A DNA stretch of 64,000 bases, taken from NCBI GenBank assembly GCA_002914845.1, contig JXTC01000091.1, positions 85,813 through 149,812 of the forward strand, read 5' to 3'. Of this stretch, positions 1 through 10,141 are shown in pieces. Made by a program: the position numbers and the translations under genes. This DNA comes from Trema orientale (Eukaryota > Streptophyta > Magnoliopsida > Rosales > Cannabaceae). Below the pieces are notes generated by a model. That model saw only the letters and a program-made list of their open reading frames with translations, did not search any database and was not told the origin of the DNA. How positions within the stretch are numbered: the first letter of the stretch is position 1; each line of letters opens with the position of its first letter.

Positions 1-1373
1 CTGGAGGAGCTATTTCTTGGAAGAGTGCTAAGCAGACACTCGTAGCTACTTCCACTATGGAGGCAGAATTCATAGCTTGTTATGAGGCATCCAATTAGGG
101 AATATGGCTACGAAATTTTGTCACTGGGCTGCATGTAGTAAATGGCATTGAGAGGCCATTGAAACTTTATTGTGACAATAACTCGGCAGTCTTATATTCT
201 AACAGCAATAAGAGCTCATCAAAGTCAAAGCACATTGACATTAAGTTTCTAGTTGTTAAAAAAAGAGTTCAGAGTCATTTAGTGTCAATTGAGCATATCG
301 GTACAAACTCTATGATAGCGGATCCACTCACCAAAGGTTTACCACCTAAGGTTTTTCATGAGCACATTGCTCGTACGGGTATTGTATTTTTGGATGGTGT
401 GCAGTTTTAGTGGGAGTTTGTAATTTAGTTTAGATGCTTATTGTGTGACACTTGTTTATATTTGTTTACTGCAGTACTTTGGTTATTGATGATGGTTTTC
501 ATTATAGACTCTGTTCATTATATATTATATGATGCATTTCATATTTTCTAGCTTTCTCATTGTGGTTAACAATAAAGTTTGCGGTAATACACTAAAGGGG
601 AAAGACTACGGTCGATCTCAATAAAGTTTCAGGTGGACCAGTTAGAAATAGACACGGTAAATCACATTGCGTGTAATTTCCATACCACATTCCATACTCG
701 ATCTGTGTCATTCGGGTGTATTAGTACGGTGATCATTGAGGGTTCTAGTTGCCATCCAAATAAGTGCAACGACGAGCGCTTTGGTTTCGTGCTGATATGT
801 TTGATGGACGGGATTGCAACTTCGGGGATATTCAGGAATAATATGGTGTATTAACGGCCACACTTCAGTTTTACAATACAATTGTATTTGGTTCATATGT
901 AACCCAAGTGGGAGATTGTTAGGAATTTTATTTCCTATATTGGGCCACATATTATTAGGAATTTTATTTCCTATGTTGGGCCACATATTTTATCAATTGT
1001 ATTGGGCCATATAATTCTTAAGCAAACCCAATAAGTGATTTAATTAGGGCTGGGTCAGGATATCCAACTGGGTATGGATACCCTGTTAGTCACCCAGTTA
1101 GGGTTTGATGGATACCCAACAGGGGACTATTTAAAGAACCTATTAGGGTTATGTCCTTGTAGCCAAAATATACGTACGCTCAATTCTCTGTAACCCACCA
1201 TCAATTACAGAGAATTCCATCTGAGTGACATTAGGCTTTTAGGCTACAGAAAATCAAACCCTCTACCAATTACAGTCAATTACTATCGCTTCCGCCTTCG
1301 GTTCATCGTCCAGACTACGATATTGATCATGGACTCAGGTATACTCAATAAATCCCTTCCCATCAGTTTTACA
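1..1373 (+). mobile_element. Ty1/copia retrotransposon, 3' end with LTR (fossil)
   Basis: The window opens inside a copia pol gene. Bases 1-410 encode the end of the RNase H domain, including the family-typical stretch reading SKHIDIKFLV and the terminal ADPLTKGLP motif. About 500 bp of non-coding sequence follows, then a polypurine tract (aagtgggaga, about 906-915) directly before an LTR that begins TGTTAGG. Parts in order are RNase H, 3' untranslated region, polypurine tract and 3' LTR. The 5' part lies outside the window. The element looks degraded, with at least one break in the visible coding part. The 3' limit at 1373 is an estimate from a terminal CA, because no second LTR copy is visible for comparison. 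Confidence 0.85.
917..1373 (+). repeat. Copia 3' LTR
   Basis: The LTR starts with TG right after the polypurine tract. Its first part contains a short direct duplication: the stretch ending in 'ttgggccacatat' occurs twice, at about 917-952 and 953-990. A TATA-like 'ctatttaaag' lies near 1130. The right boundary is inferred from a TTTTACA end. It sits about 165 bp upstream of the TATA box of the nsLTP gene. Confidence 0.6.
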
Positions 1374-1537
1374 TGAATGTTCTAGGGTTTGTGTTTGGTT
1401 TTGCAATCCCATATATTCATGCTAACATTACTATCTTTGGCTATGTTAAGTGACGTTTAAAGCTTCGCAAGTGTAAGAAAAGCAAGCTAGCCAAAGTTTC
1501 CATAACTCCCCTTTTGGAAATATCCCACAGGCCAGTT

Positions 1538-1545
1538 ATAAATAC
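1538..1545 (+). promoter_or_regulatory. TATA box of the nsLTP gene
   Basis: TATAAATA is followed by a C-rich stretch ('cccctcaaatcctccc') and lies 107 bp upstream of the nsLTP start codon, which is normal plant core-promoter spacing. The leader between them contains the repeated 'ctagctagct'. Placement is from sequence alone. Confidence 0.65.
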
Positions 1546-1644
1546 CCCTCAAATCCTCCCTACAAACCCAACAAAGCTCAAAATCTCAATTACTAGCTAG
1601 CTGCACAGCAGATCACTTATCTTCCTACTTCAAACGACAAGAAG

Positions 1645-2161
1645 ATGATGAAGAAGGGTTCAGTGGTTGCAGCACTCTTGGCCCTAGCCATGGTGGTGTT
1701 GTTCATGGCCAAGCCAGGGCAGGCCATAACATGCCAACAGGTTGATGTCGCACTCTCTTCCTGTGTGTCCTATTTGACTGGCAGCGCTGGCGAACCATCT
1801 CCAGCTTGCTGCAACGGCGTGTCGAGCATCAAGCAGAACACTCTGACGAAGATCGATAGACAAACAGCCTGCCAATGTGTCAAAGACGCCGCTACTAAAA
1901 TCTCAAGCTTGAAGGACGATGCAGCCCAGCAGCTTCCTGCCAAATGTAAGATTCAAATGAACGTTCCCATTTCCAAGACCGTTGACTGCAGCCAGTAAGT
2001 TTTTTTATTAGATCATGATATTTTAGCTAATTCCTTGTTGATCATTTAGTCATATTCACATGAATAGTGTTACTCCTTTCAAATTGTTTTAAGTTGCTTT
2101 ATTTCTTTTCTTAATGTTGTTTTCTTCTTTTTATGTTTGGATGTGTAGGGTTAACAGTTAA
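1645..2161 (+). CDS. Type 1 non-specific lipid-transfer protein (nsLTP), two exons
   Basis: Small secreted protein that binds lipids in a hydrophobic tunnel in the apoplast; the family serves in cuticle and wall lipid traffic and in defence. The joined CDS is 1645-1994 plus 2149-2161, giving 120 residues. Residues 1-27 form a signal peptide ending in GQA. The mature part carries the eight-cysteine motif with spacing C-x9-C-x14-CC-x19-C-x-C-x22-C-x13-C, which is type 1. The intron interrupts the last codons: donor CCA/GTAAGT, acceptor GTGTAG/GG. Splicing replaces the stop read through the donor with a C-terminus DCSQVNS, matching the late intron known in this family. The first of two adjacent ATGs is taken as the start. 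A decayed paralogue lies 6.5 kb downstream. Family certain; exact orthology unknown. Confidence 0.95.
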
Positions 2162-2390
2162 CTAAGTAATAAAGGCAATGGAGTGAGTGGTGAATAAACG
2201 GCGTTGTTGACTATCGTCTCGGTGGCTATAGAAGATCAAGCTTTGAATGTTGTTTTCATTAATGTCGTTGAGTGATAATCAATTATGCTTTATTTGGTCA
2301 ACTATATATGGTCAGCTACTTGATATGTATCACTTACATTATGAGGTTTTTCTTTAATAATGAAGGACAGATTTTTATAATTATATACTA

Positions 2391-3620
2391 CATTTTCATC
2401 TCTGATAAAAACTATGCGTAAGTTTGTTACTCAAAAATAATGTTTTAGAGCATTGTGCGTGCTCTGTTTCGCTGCCATATATATAAAAGGCCTACAGACC
2501 CCCTTTCTAAAAACCAAAAAAAAAAAAAAAGAGAAGGCCAAAAAAGAAATGGGACACCAAAAATCCTATCGACTTTTCCTTCATCCTTCATATCATCATA
2601 TGCCATAGAAGGAGTGTGAGCTTCTACTGTGAGAGATCTTCAATTCTATGTTTGAAATGTTTTCTCTTTCTTTATCATTGTTGAGAAATCTATTTTCAAG
2701 TTATGAGCTTCTCTTTATTTATATGAGAAATCTATTTTCTCTACTTCATTTTCTTTTCTTGATAATTTGTTTGTTCTTTAAGTTAGTTTATATATGTAAT
2801 CTCCATTTGTTAATTTTAATTAAGGGATAACTGCAAAAAAAAAAAATCCTGAAGTTTGGTTATTCTGCAATTTAGACCCTAAAGTTTGGACTCTCCAAAA
2901 TAATACCCTGAGATTATGAATTTCTGAAAATTAATACCCAGGACAGATTTTTTGACCAATTTTAAAAACGAAAAAATAATAATATCCTCCATTAAAACTA
3001 TATTAATCCATATTATTCATCTTAATTTTGAAGATATTATTGTATTTTATCAGTTAAAATTATTTAAAAAGTCAACCTAGGGTATTAATTTTCAGAAATT
3101 CTTAATCTCAGGGTATTATTTTATAGAGTCCAAACTTCAGAGTTTAAATTACAGAACACCTGAACTTCAGAGTATTTTTTGGCAGTTATCCCTTAACTAA
3201 AATTAACAAAAGGAGATTACATACATAAACTAACTTAAAGAACAAAGAAATTATCAAGAAAAGAAAAAGAAGTAGCAGATTTCTCATATAAATAAAGAGA
3301 AGCTCATACTTTGAAAATAGATTTCTCAACAATGATAAAGAAAGAGAGAACATTTCAAACATAGAGTTGAAGATCTCCCTCAGTAGAAGCTCACACTCTT
3401 TACATGGCATATGATGATATGAAGGATGAAGGAAGAGTCGATAGGGTTTTTTGTTTCCCATTTCTTTTTTCGGCCTTTTTTTTGCCTTTTTGGTTTTTAG
3501 AAAGAGAGTCTGTAGGCTTTTCATATATATATATGGCAGCGAAACAGAGCACGCACAACGCTCTAAAACATTATTTTTGAGTAACAAACTTATGCATTGT
3601 TTTTATCAGAGATGAAAATG
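2391..3620. repeat. 1.2-kb long inverted repeat with a MITE at the centre
   Basis: The left arm (2391-2821) and right arm (3195-3620) are reverse complements with few differences. The left arm starts 'cattttcatctctgataa' and the right arm ends with its complement at 3620. Each arm holds the same 'gctctgtttcgctgccatat' tract, poly-A/T runs and tract of repeated 'ctttctttatc'. The 373-bp element 2822-3194 forms the centre and is itself palindromic, so the whole block could fold into one long hairpin. Open frames in the arms mirror each other and show no protein family, so they are treated as non-coding. Confidence 0.85.
2822..3194. mobile_element. Palindromic MITE, family A copy 1
   Basis: Terminal inverted repeats aagggataactgc (2822-2834) and gcagttatccctt (3182-3194) bound a 373-bp AT-rich element without coding capacity. 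Both halves carry related tracts ('aatttagaccctaaagtttgg' on the left and its inverted counterpart on the right). It may be flanked by a TTAA or similar AT duplication, but the flanks are themselves inverted, so the target site is unclear. Two further copies occur, at 3621-3843 (half) and 35767-36100. Confidence 0.8.
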
Positions 3621-3843
3621 AAAGAATAATAATATTCTCCATTAAAACTATATTAATCCATATTATTCATCTATATTTTGAAGATATTATTGTATTTTAT
3701 CAGTTAGAATTATTCAAAAAGTCAACTTATGGTATTAGTTTTCAGAAATTCTTAATCTCAGGGTATTATTTTGTAGAGTCCAAATTTCAGGCTTTAAATT
3801 ACAGAACACTCAAATCTCAGGTTATTTTTTTACAGTTATCCCT
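3621..3843. mobile_element. MITE family A, right half only (copy 2)
   Basis: This 223-bp segment repeats the sequence of 2975-3194 nearly base for base, from 'aataataat' through 'ctccattaaaactatatt' to the terminal 'cagttatcccttt'. It begins exactly where the right arm of the large inverted repeat ends, so the locus alternates arm, MITE, arm, half MITE. A rearrangement involving the repeats is more likely than an independent insertion. Confidence 0.75.
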
Positions 3844-5550
3844 TTAATTAATTTAAATTGATGTTTTAATTTTAATTTCTTTAAGTTGCGAGTTTTGAAA
3901 AAGAAGAAAAAAAAAAGAGATTTATTTATTTTTTCCAAATCATTTTTTTCCTCGGCTGTTACTATAGTCTATTCTTATAAAGCATCTTATAAAGAACTTA
4001 CACTCTTTGCTATCTAGGAAGAAATTGGTTCTCCTGAATCTTGATATGATAAGTCTTATTTTCATTTATTACCAAAAGAAGTTTAATTTTCGTTATTGGG
4101 CATCTTATGTCTCTCCTTTTGTAAGCAAATTCTTTTGTATTTATTAATGTGGGAGCAAGAAAATTCAAATTTATTTCATCTGCAAGAAATTAAGAGTTTT
4201 TATATGGTTTGATGCTGCTAATTAAAACTCTTTTAGTACACCAAGTGATCGCTAATTTCAGAAACGAAAAAAGTTGACATATATAGGTTGGCTCTATATT
4301 CTGCAAATGACAAGATCGATGAACAAGGTGGTTTTCATTATTCAGAGTTTAGACTCAGGGTAATACAAAGTTTGCAATATTAATTGCTTACTATATAGCA
4401 ACAACTTAAAAACAGGTAATATATCAACAATAAACGCATTCCCAAACCACAAAACAGCAACTCCAACAAGATCAGTTCCCATATTCTCCAGTATAGCATT
4501 CAAGCTAAATATATTGAGACACTCAATTCAAGTATGCATGATCTGCATATTATAATGTGCAGAATGGGATGTTATATTAGCCTTTACATGTGTGTATAAA
4601 AAGACCTGCACACCAAAAGTCACACACAAACCAAAACAGAACCAGAGAACAACAAATAAAATTCAAGTTATAATGGAAATTCCTCTATTATTGAATTATA
4701 AATGAAGCTAAAAAAAAGAAACAAGGTGTTGCAATGGAAAGTATTCGAGAGACTCCCCTTCTCTCCCCTAGAGCTCCGCTCTAACATCCAGGAAAATATT
4801 CCACACCGCCAAAAAATATGCTACTTCATCATATATCGAGCAAAATGAAATACACAAGTTATCAAAAAACAAAAGAATTCACCTAATAAATAAATCAGCC
4901 AAGTTTTAAGGATAAACAAGATATTTTTATAATTCTTTATTTCTCTGTGTTTTAACGTGTTTCAAAATTCTTCGGTTTATGTTTTGCATCCAAGTGAATT
5001 TTATATATATACAAGATGAAATACTATGTTATTTAGATGTGTTGCTCAATTTTTTGAAGTCTTTGCTGAAGATTTTAATAAACTTATGTTTCGGTTTGAT
5101 GGAGAAATAAGTTTGTTAGTTATTGTGTCGTAGATAATAACTTAGAGGTTTCTCCTTTTCAATATCAGATTTAAAAAATTATTTTAATAGAAACACAGAT
5201 TGATTTGCACTATAATAGATTCTGATTTTAATTGTAACTTGCTTCATGCAGGTTCCGAGTATAAAAAAAGTAGAGAAAAAAATTTGGTGCACAGTTTGTT
5301 TTAATTAATGCAAAGTTGACTTTATCCAATTTTGTCACCTTTAAAAGGTACTACTTGTATATTATATTGATTATTTCTTTTTTACAACAATGTCATATTA
5401 AGGTTGGAGAATTCATGTAGTATTTGGTGCAGCTAAAATATAGATGAGTAAAAATATAGATGTAAACAACAGTCGTATATAATTGAATACTGAAAGTGAT
5501 AGAATTTGTAATGAGAGTGATTCAGTTGAATTTCATTTACAAATTGAAGA
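3844..5550. other. Intergenic AT-rich DNA, no gene recognised
   Basis: No reading frame with family resemblance is visible. A TATA-like 'gtgtataaaaagacc' near 4590, followed by a C/A-rich stretch ('cacacacaaaccaaaacag'), has the look of a core promoter. The first ATG downstream opens only an 11-codon frame, so no gene is assigned. Confidence 0.4.
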
Positions 5551-5559
5551 AAATGACAG

Positions 5560-5935
5560 TTCATCAAGAGCAATTAATAGGAGAGTTCTAATAAATTAAA
5601 AAATATTGAATAAAAGAAAATGTAGCAAAGAATTATATCGAGAAAAAAGAAAAAATATGAATGAAGCAGAAAAAGAACATAGGCGAAGAAAATAGAGAAA
5701 ATATGCTACAAATAGAAAAATACATGAGCAGAAAAAGAACACTGAAAATATTGATCTACAAGTTAATGCTGTCAACGTTCATATTGATGTTAATAATTAA
5801 CGTGAGACTATTGAAAATGCCTTGCTTAATTATTCGACAACTATTATAAATGATCTGATTGAAAATAATGAACTACTTAATAGATCAAATCAAGTTATAT
5901 CAGATCCCATTACTTTTCAGCAAGGTAATATATTT
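5560..5935 (+). pseudogene. Degraded coding remnant with basic N-terminal-like region, possibly Helitron-derived
   Basis: The plus strand reads as broken frames rich in Arg, Lys and Glu. One stretch resembles NEAEKEHRRR, followed by ATNRKIHEQ and an Asn-rich segment ending before a GT at about 5925. Basic, Arg/Lys/Gln-rich N-termini of this style occur in plant Helitron helicase proteins and in some other transposon proteins. No catalytic motif is present. In-frame stops interrupt the frame near 5692 and 5798. The assignment is weak; it could equally be an unrelated dead gene fragment. Confidence 0.22.
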
Positions 5936-7070
5936 TATGCTCAACTTAAAAAATATGTTTGAATCATTATTTAGATTTTTAAAATTTATCAAGGTTTAAT
6001 ATAGATAAATATTTTTGTTATTTACTAATTGTTTCAACAACCGAAGGAAAGCACTCGGAAATACAATTTATGATTAGAAGACCAAATAATAGCATTTTTG
6101 AAGTTGGTAAGAGAAATATTGTATTTATTTTTAGAGGTTTGTACTTTCTATTCATACATATTTTGTTTTTTTTTTCCCTTATAGACAAGTCTTCAAAGCA
6201 AGGAAATTGTAAAACAAGAATGACTTCTAAAGATAATCTAATCGGCAAAGATTTTATTTTTTAAAAAAACTTTCAATGTATTGATATTGATATGATACAA
6301 CTTTTATATATTGATATTGTTCATTGTATTAGGTGAATTCTTTTGTAAAATAATATTATATTTTCTTTTTTTTATAATATTATAATATTTTAAATAAAAT
6401 ATTATACTTTTTAACTCTTTTTTTTTCTCTTTTAATATTTTCTTTTTTTTTTCAGAACAATTGAGAAGAAGAATTGAAACATCCATTAATTTCTCTGTTG
6501 GTTACTAGATGTTAGACGCAATAAACAGAAGAAGACATTGCAAATATTAGAGGATAAATATGCTAATTAATCATGCATTTTGTCTGTAGAACAGCTATAC
6601 GTAAGAATCATATCTCGTTATAGTAAGACAAATTAAGATGAGAAAAAAAGAAATTAATATCAGGTTAAAGGTAATTATGTTCTGACTTCCAACAAATAAG
6701 ATTGGTGCACTCTGCACGATTGAAAAATGTTCACACTTCATACAATATGTGAAGTATGAATATTGATTGATACTAAAAGAAGTCATAATTTTATGATTAT
6801 AGATAGTATGACCCCATCACAGAACATTGTGACATTACTAAAAAAATATTTCTTTTAAATTACTCCTAAATAAGTCAATTAGTTGAAAATACTACTAGCC
6901 CCATTTGGTTTACCTATTTGAGTGGGTGTATTTAAATAAAAATTGTGGAATGGGTTATAATTAGAATGTGAGACATTAGAATGGACTATTCAAAGATATT
7001 TTCTAGGCTCCATTCTCATTCTATGACATAAATAGCTCATTCCAATGATTGATGTGACTGATAGACCATT
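5936..7070. other. AT-rich intergenic DNA without recognisable genes
   Basis: Contains poly-T and poly-A tracts and short chance frames. A segment starting 'ccccatttggtttacc' near 6900 resembles the ends of plant hAT-type elements, but no matching inverted end was found, so it is not called. Confidence 0.35.
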
Positions 7071-7125
7071 CACTACTAAAAAAGGTCCCTACCACGGCCC
7101 ATGTACAGACTCGCCATTGTAGGCA
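7071..7125 (+). mobile_element. CACTA-type transposon terminus (candidate)
   Basis: CACTACTAAAAAA followed by GC-rich 'ctaccacggccc' matches the form of CACTA (En/Spm) terminal inverted repeats and is shared with the better-supported element starting at 59026. No opposite terminus was found nearby, so this is an isolated end or a chance match. Confidence 0.35.
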
Positions 7126-7454
7126 CCCAACCAATTCTAAAAATGAGGAGAGTACTAATTCTGAAGGAAGAGAGTACTAATTCTGAAAATAGGAACGAGG
7201 AGAAAGCGAAAAGGGCTCAGAAGAAGAAGAATAAGGCTAAGGGGAAACAGAAAGTGGTGGCAGAGGAGGAGGAGAATAGTGGTTCTGAAAATAAGAACAA
7301 CGAGAAAGCCAAAGAGGCTCACAAGAAGAAGAAGAACAAGGATAATAGGAATCACAAAGTGATGGCGGATGAGGTGGACGAGGAGAGTACTGACTTTGAA
7401 AATGGGAAAAATATGAAAGCTTCGGACAAGACCATCGTCATTGAACACCAGTAA
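7101..7454 (+). CDS. Hypothetical Lys/Glu-rich repetitive protein, 117 residues
   Basis: Not recognised as any family. The ORF starts at ATG 7101; a later ATG at 7144 is also possible. From about residue 23 it holds three imperfect repeats of about 38 residues. Each begins with a Ser/Glu-Asn element (SENRNEEKAK, SENKNNEKAK, FENGKNMKAS), followed in the first two by a Lys-rich block and an acidic block. Repeat lengths keep the frame and differences are largely conservative at the protein level, which hints at past coding selection. The charge pattern suggests a disordered nuclear-type segment. It begins within the candidate CACTA end, so it may be captured gene sequence. It may also be a fossil exon or a non-coding minisatellite. 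Confidence 0.35.
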   Translation: MYRLAIVGTQPILKMRRVLILKEESTNSENRNEEKAKRAQKKKNKAKGKQKVVAEEEENSGSENKNNEKAKEAHKKKKNKDNRNHKVMADEVDEESTDFENGKNMKASDKTIVIEHQ

Positions 7455-8165
7455 ATCTTCTGGCGTTTTCTTTTATTTTGTTTTGTTTTTTTTTTTTTGT
7501 TTTATTTAAAACCCTGTTTGGTTTGCAAGAAACTGGTAGAAAATAAAGGGGTCTGATTTTCTTGGTTGGTTGGTTACTTTTATTGTGTGAGGAAACTAGG
7601 AAAATATTAGGTTTTGGCAACGTTAGAAGATAAAGAACTAAGAAATAGGGTTCCGAGTCTCTTGAATTATGAGGGAATTTTTTTCTACTTGAAGTTACAG
7701 TAAAAAGGTTTTGAACTCTGTTTTATTTTCTCTTTTCTTGAAAAAGAAAAGGAAAAGATTGCGTGACAGCTGAGAAATTAGAAGAGAAGAGAAGAGAAGA
7801 GGGGCGATTGAAGTTAATGTTAGGGTTTTTAATTTTTTGTTATAAAAGAACAATCCAGTCAGAGCTTGTGATTTGGAAATTTGTTAGAAATGTTGATTTG
7901 GTTGATTATCAGACAATTTATGTTCTCTATTTCAGATTATTTTTCTTTAAATTTTGATGTAAAGACTATTTTGCTAAGCTATATAAAGAGTTAAATTGTG
8001 TTATAGTATTATTTGCAGAAAATGTGTGTTCTAAATTCAGGCATCTTTCGATTCAATATGGTGCGCAATTATAGCTTGCTTGTTGGAAGTAGTTGATGGT
8101 TGTGATTATAATCATATATTTCATCCCGGTATAGTTTTCTATTCCTAACCTTTGTTTTGTAATTT
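7455..8165. other. Intergenic spacer between repetitive ORF and nsLTP pseudogene
   Basis: T-rich and purine-rich tracts ('agaagagaagagaagagaag' near 7780) and chance frames only. The sequence just before the pseudogene, 'cttttgcag' ending at 8179, looks like a splice acceptor, but no matching upstream exon could be identified. Confidence 0.35.
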
Positions 8166-8180
8166 GGACTCTTTTGCAGC

Positions 8181-8650
8181 TTGTGGGTTGACACATTAGT
8201 TGCAACTCTTTTAGTCCTAGCCATGGCTGTGTTGTTCATGGCTAAACCAGGTCAAGCCATAACATGCAAACAGGTTGACGTGGCAATCTCTCCCTACATG
8301 TCCTATCTAACTGGCAATATCGACGAACCATTGCCAGCATATTGCAATGGCGTGTCGAGCATCAAGCAGAACATTCCAACAAAGACTAACTGGCAAATGG
8401 CCTGCCAATGTGTCACGGACGTGGCCACTAAAATCTCTACCTTGAAGGATGACGCAGCCTAGCAACTTCCCGCTAAATGCAAGATTCAAGTCAATGTTCC
8501 CATTTCCAAGACCATTGACTGCAACCTATAAGTTCTTTTAATGAATAATCTTCTATAGCTAATTAATTTCTTGTTGATTGAGCTTTCCTTTTTTAACCAT
8601 GTTGATAATTTATTTTGATCTTTTGGAGCAGGGTTAATTAAGTAATAAAG
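8181..8650 (+). pseudogene. nsLTP pseudogene, paralogue of the gene at 1645
   Basis: Reads in parallel with the intact nsLTP over the signal peptide (LFMAKPGQAITC), the VSSIKQN segment and the C-terminal PISKTIDC. It is dead by several criteria. There is no ATG at the expected start; the aligned frame only meets a Met at 8223. The second cysteine is Tyr (SPY for SSC) and the first of the CC pair is Tyr (AYC). A TAG at 8459-8461 replaces the Gln codon of AAQQ. The intron donor GTAAGT has become ATAAGT. The acceptor and 3' flank ('taataaaggcaatggagtg') are still conserved, so the duplication included the 3' region. It arose by tandem duplication of a host gene, not by retrotransposition, since the intron is kept. 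Confidence 0.9.
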
Positions 8651-8699
8651 GCAATGGAGTGAAGAATAAAGGGTATTTTTGGCTATCTTCTTGTGTGAG

Positions 8700-9192
8700 A
8701 GAAATATGCTTTATTTGGTCTATTGTCATGAGTTAATTACTATGCACCATATATAATGTTTTTCTATTAATAAAATTGGAATATTTAATTTTCTGATATA
8801 CCATATTAATATATTGATATATCAGCCGAAGAAAATTGAATCTACTAAAACTGATAATCAAATTACAACTTGCTAGAATCAACTAAAATCTAAATTAAAA
8901 AAAAAAAGTTTTATGACTTTTCAACTTTTTGGAGACTTGCAACGTCATAGGAATCGGATCTTTATAAGCTTTTATATTATACGTATTACTTGCATTTACC
9001 ACACTTGACTTGCTTCGTAACTTAACTAGCTAGTTTATCTTATCGTTTTCATTCTAGGCCTCTCGACACTGAGTCTTAATAGGTGCATGGACTACAAACT
9101 TTCAAAAAAAAAAAAACTAAACACATCCCAATGGTATCCACTCCTGACTCGATGAATGATCAGTTCCATTATACACAAAAATGAAAGAATAA
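8700..9192. other. Intergenic, nothing recognised
   Basis: AT-rich sequence with a small palindromic stretch ('atatattgatatatcag' near 8810). No gene or repeat identified. Confidence 0.35.
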
Positions 9193-9447
9193 CTAGTATA
9201 TCATGAAAATGTCAAATAAATACACTAACAACATAAATAGATATACAGAGTCCAAAAAATAATAAACCACAAACATAAATAGGGAAAAAAACTCTATTAT
9301 CATGTATCTAAATAGATATACTAACAAGAGAAAGTAATATACACAGACAGCAGAAAAAGAACAATTTTTAATAGAAGAAGGGTTATGCCTAACAATAGAA
9401 CAAAAACCAGTATTCTTATTGTTAATATTTCTTTCAACTACATCTAG
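9193..9447 (-). other. Minus-strand reading frame interrupted by the copia insertion
   Basis: On the minus strand the frame entering from 13320 down to 13193 (reading ...NGYLYTAKEDKDVKH, then VTLDEINSML) continues on the far side of the copia element (DVVERNINNKNTG..., from 9447 downward) in the same frame across the 5-bp target site. The combined stretch is open for about 80 codons before becoming hydrophobic and low in complexity. I do not recognise the family. It could be a fragment of a host or transposon gene, or a chance open stretch in AT-rich DNA. Confidence 0.3.
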
Positions 9448-10141
9448 TGTTGTGCTAGCAAAAGTGCAAATACCAAACTTGTGTATCAAACGCCAAATTA
9501 AGTAGATTTATGACAACATATTAATAAGAGAAAATCACAAGTGACACAAGAATTTATCATGGTTCAGCTACAAAATATAGCCTACATCCATATCAGAGAT
9601 AACGAAGAATCTCACTATAATTAAAGGATATTACGAAAATCTGATAAAACTTTCCTCACACCCTAATCCTATATATACCCAAATCTCTCTCGTACACAAA
9701 AGCATCCAAGACCGCAAAAAATACGCTTTACTAATAATCTTGGTGCCAATATCAAAAGAAACTACAAATAATCAAGCAACAAAGAACAAAACCTAAAAGT
9801 TTGTTTGTACCGAATTCCCACAAAACTAAGAGAGAATAAATTGTATATGGAGATAAAAAATTTGGCTACCTTATCAAGTGCGTGCTTGCTCCTAACCTAA
9901 GCGATAAGCCAATACCAAAGTGGTGTGGCTAACTATTCCAAAGAGTGCTCCAATATTCTTTGCGGTAGTTGTCAAACTCATGGCTACTTTGCTCTCATAT
10001 TAAAACAACCAACAAAAGCATAAAAATAGATAACTAATTAAGGTAATAATCGGCAACTAGCAAAAGGGAAACTACTAACCTTTATTTAGGCTTGTTGGGC
10101 CCAAAACTTTTAATGGCTTAATTTAAAGCTACATTCCAATA
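9448..10141 (-). repeat. Copia 3' LTR (left copy)
   Basis: About 694 bp, starting TGTTGTGC on the plus strand. It aligns along its full length with 12458-13192, for example through 'ataccaaactt' and 'gagaataaattatatatggag'-like tracts. The right copy has an extra (TA)n stretch near 13028. Confidence 0.85.

Noticed and set aside
2648-3587. Mirrored open frames in the two arms of the long inverted repeat (60 codons plus, 133 codons minus), sharing MFEMFSLSLSLLRNLF
   Set aside because: Their similarity is explained by the arms being reverse complements. Composition is Leu/Phe low complexity from T-rich DNA, with no family resemblance.
4585-4700. TATA box and leader-like sequence suggesting another gene start
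   Set aside because: The first ATG opens 11 codons only and no downstream exon could be recognised.
7155-7448. Minus-strand hydrophobic 97-codon frame
   Set aside because: Antisense shadow of the Lys/Glu-rich ORF; complementary codons give Leu/Phe/Val.
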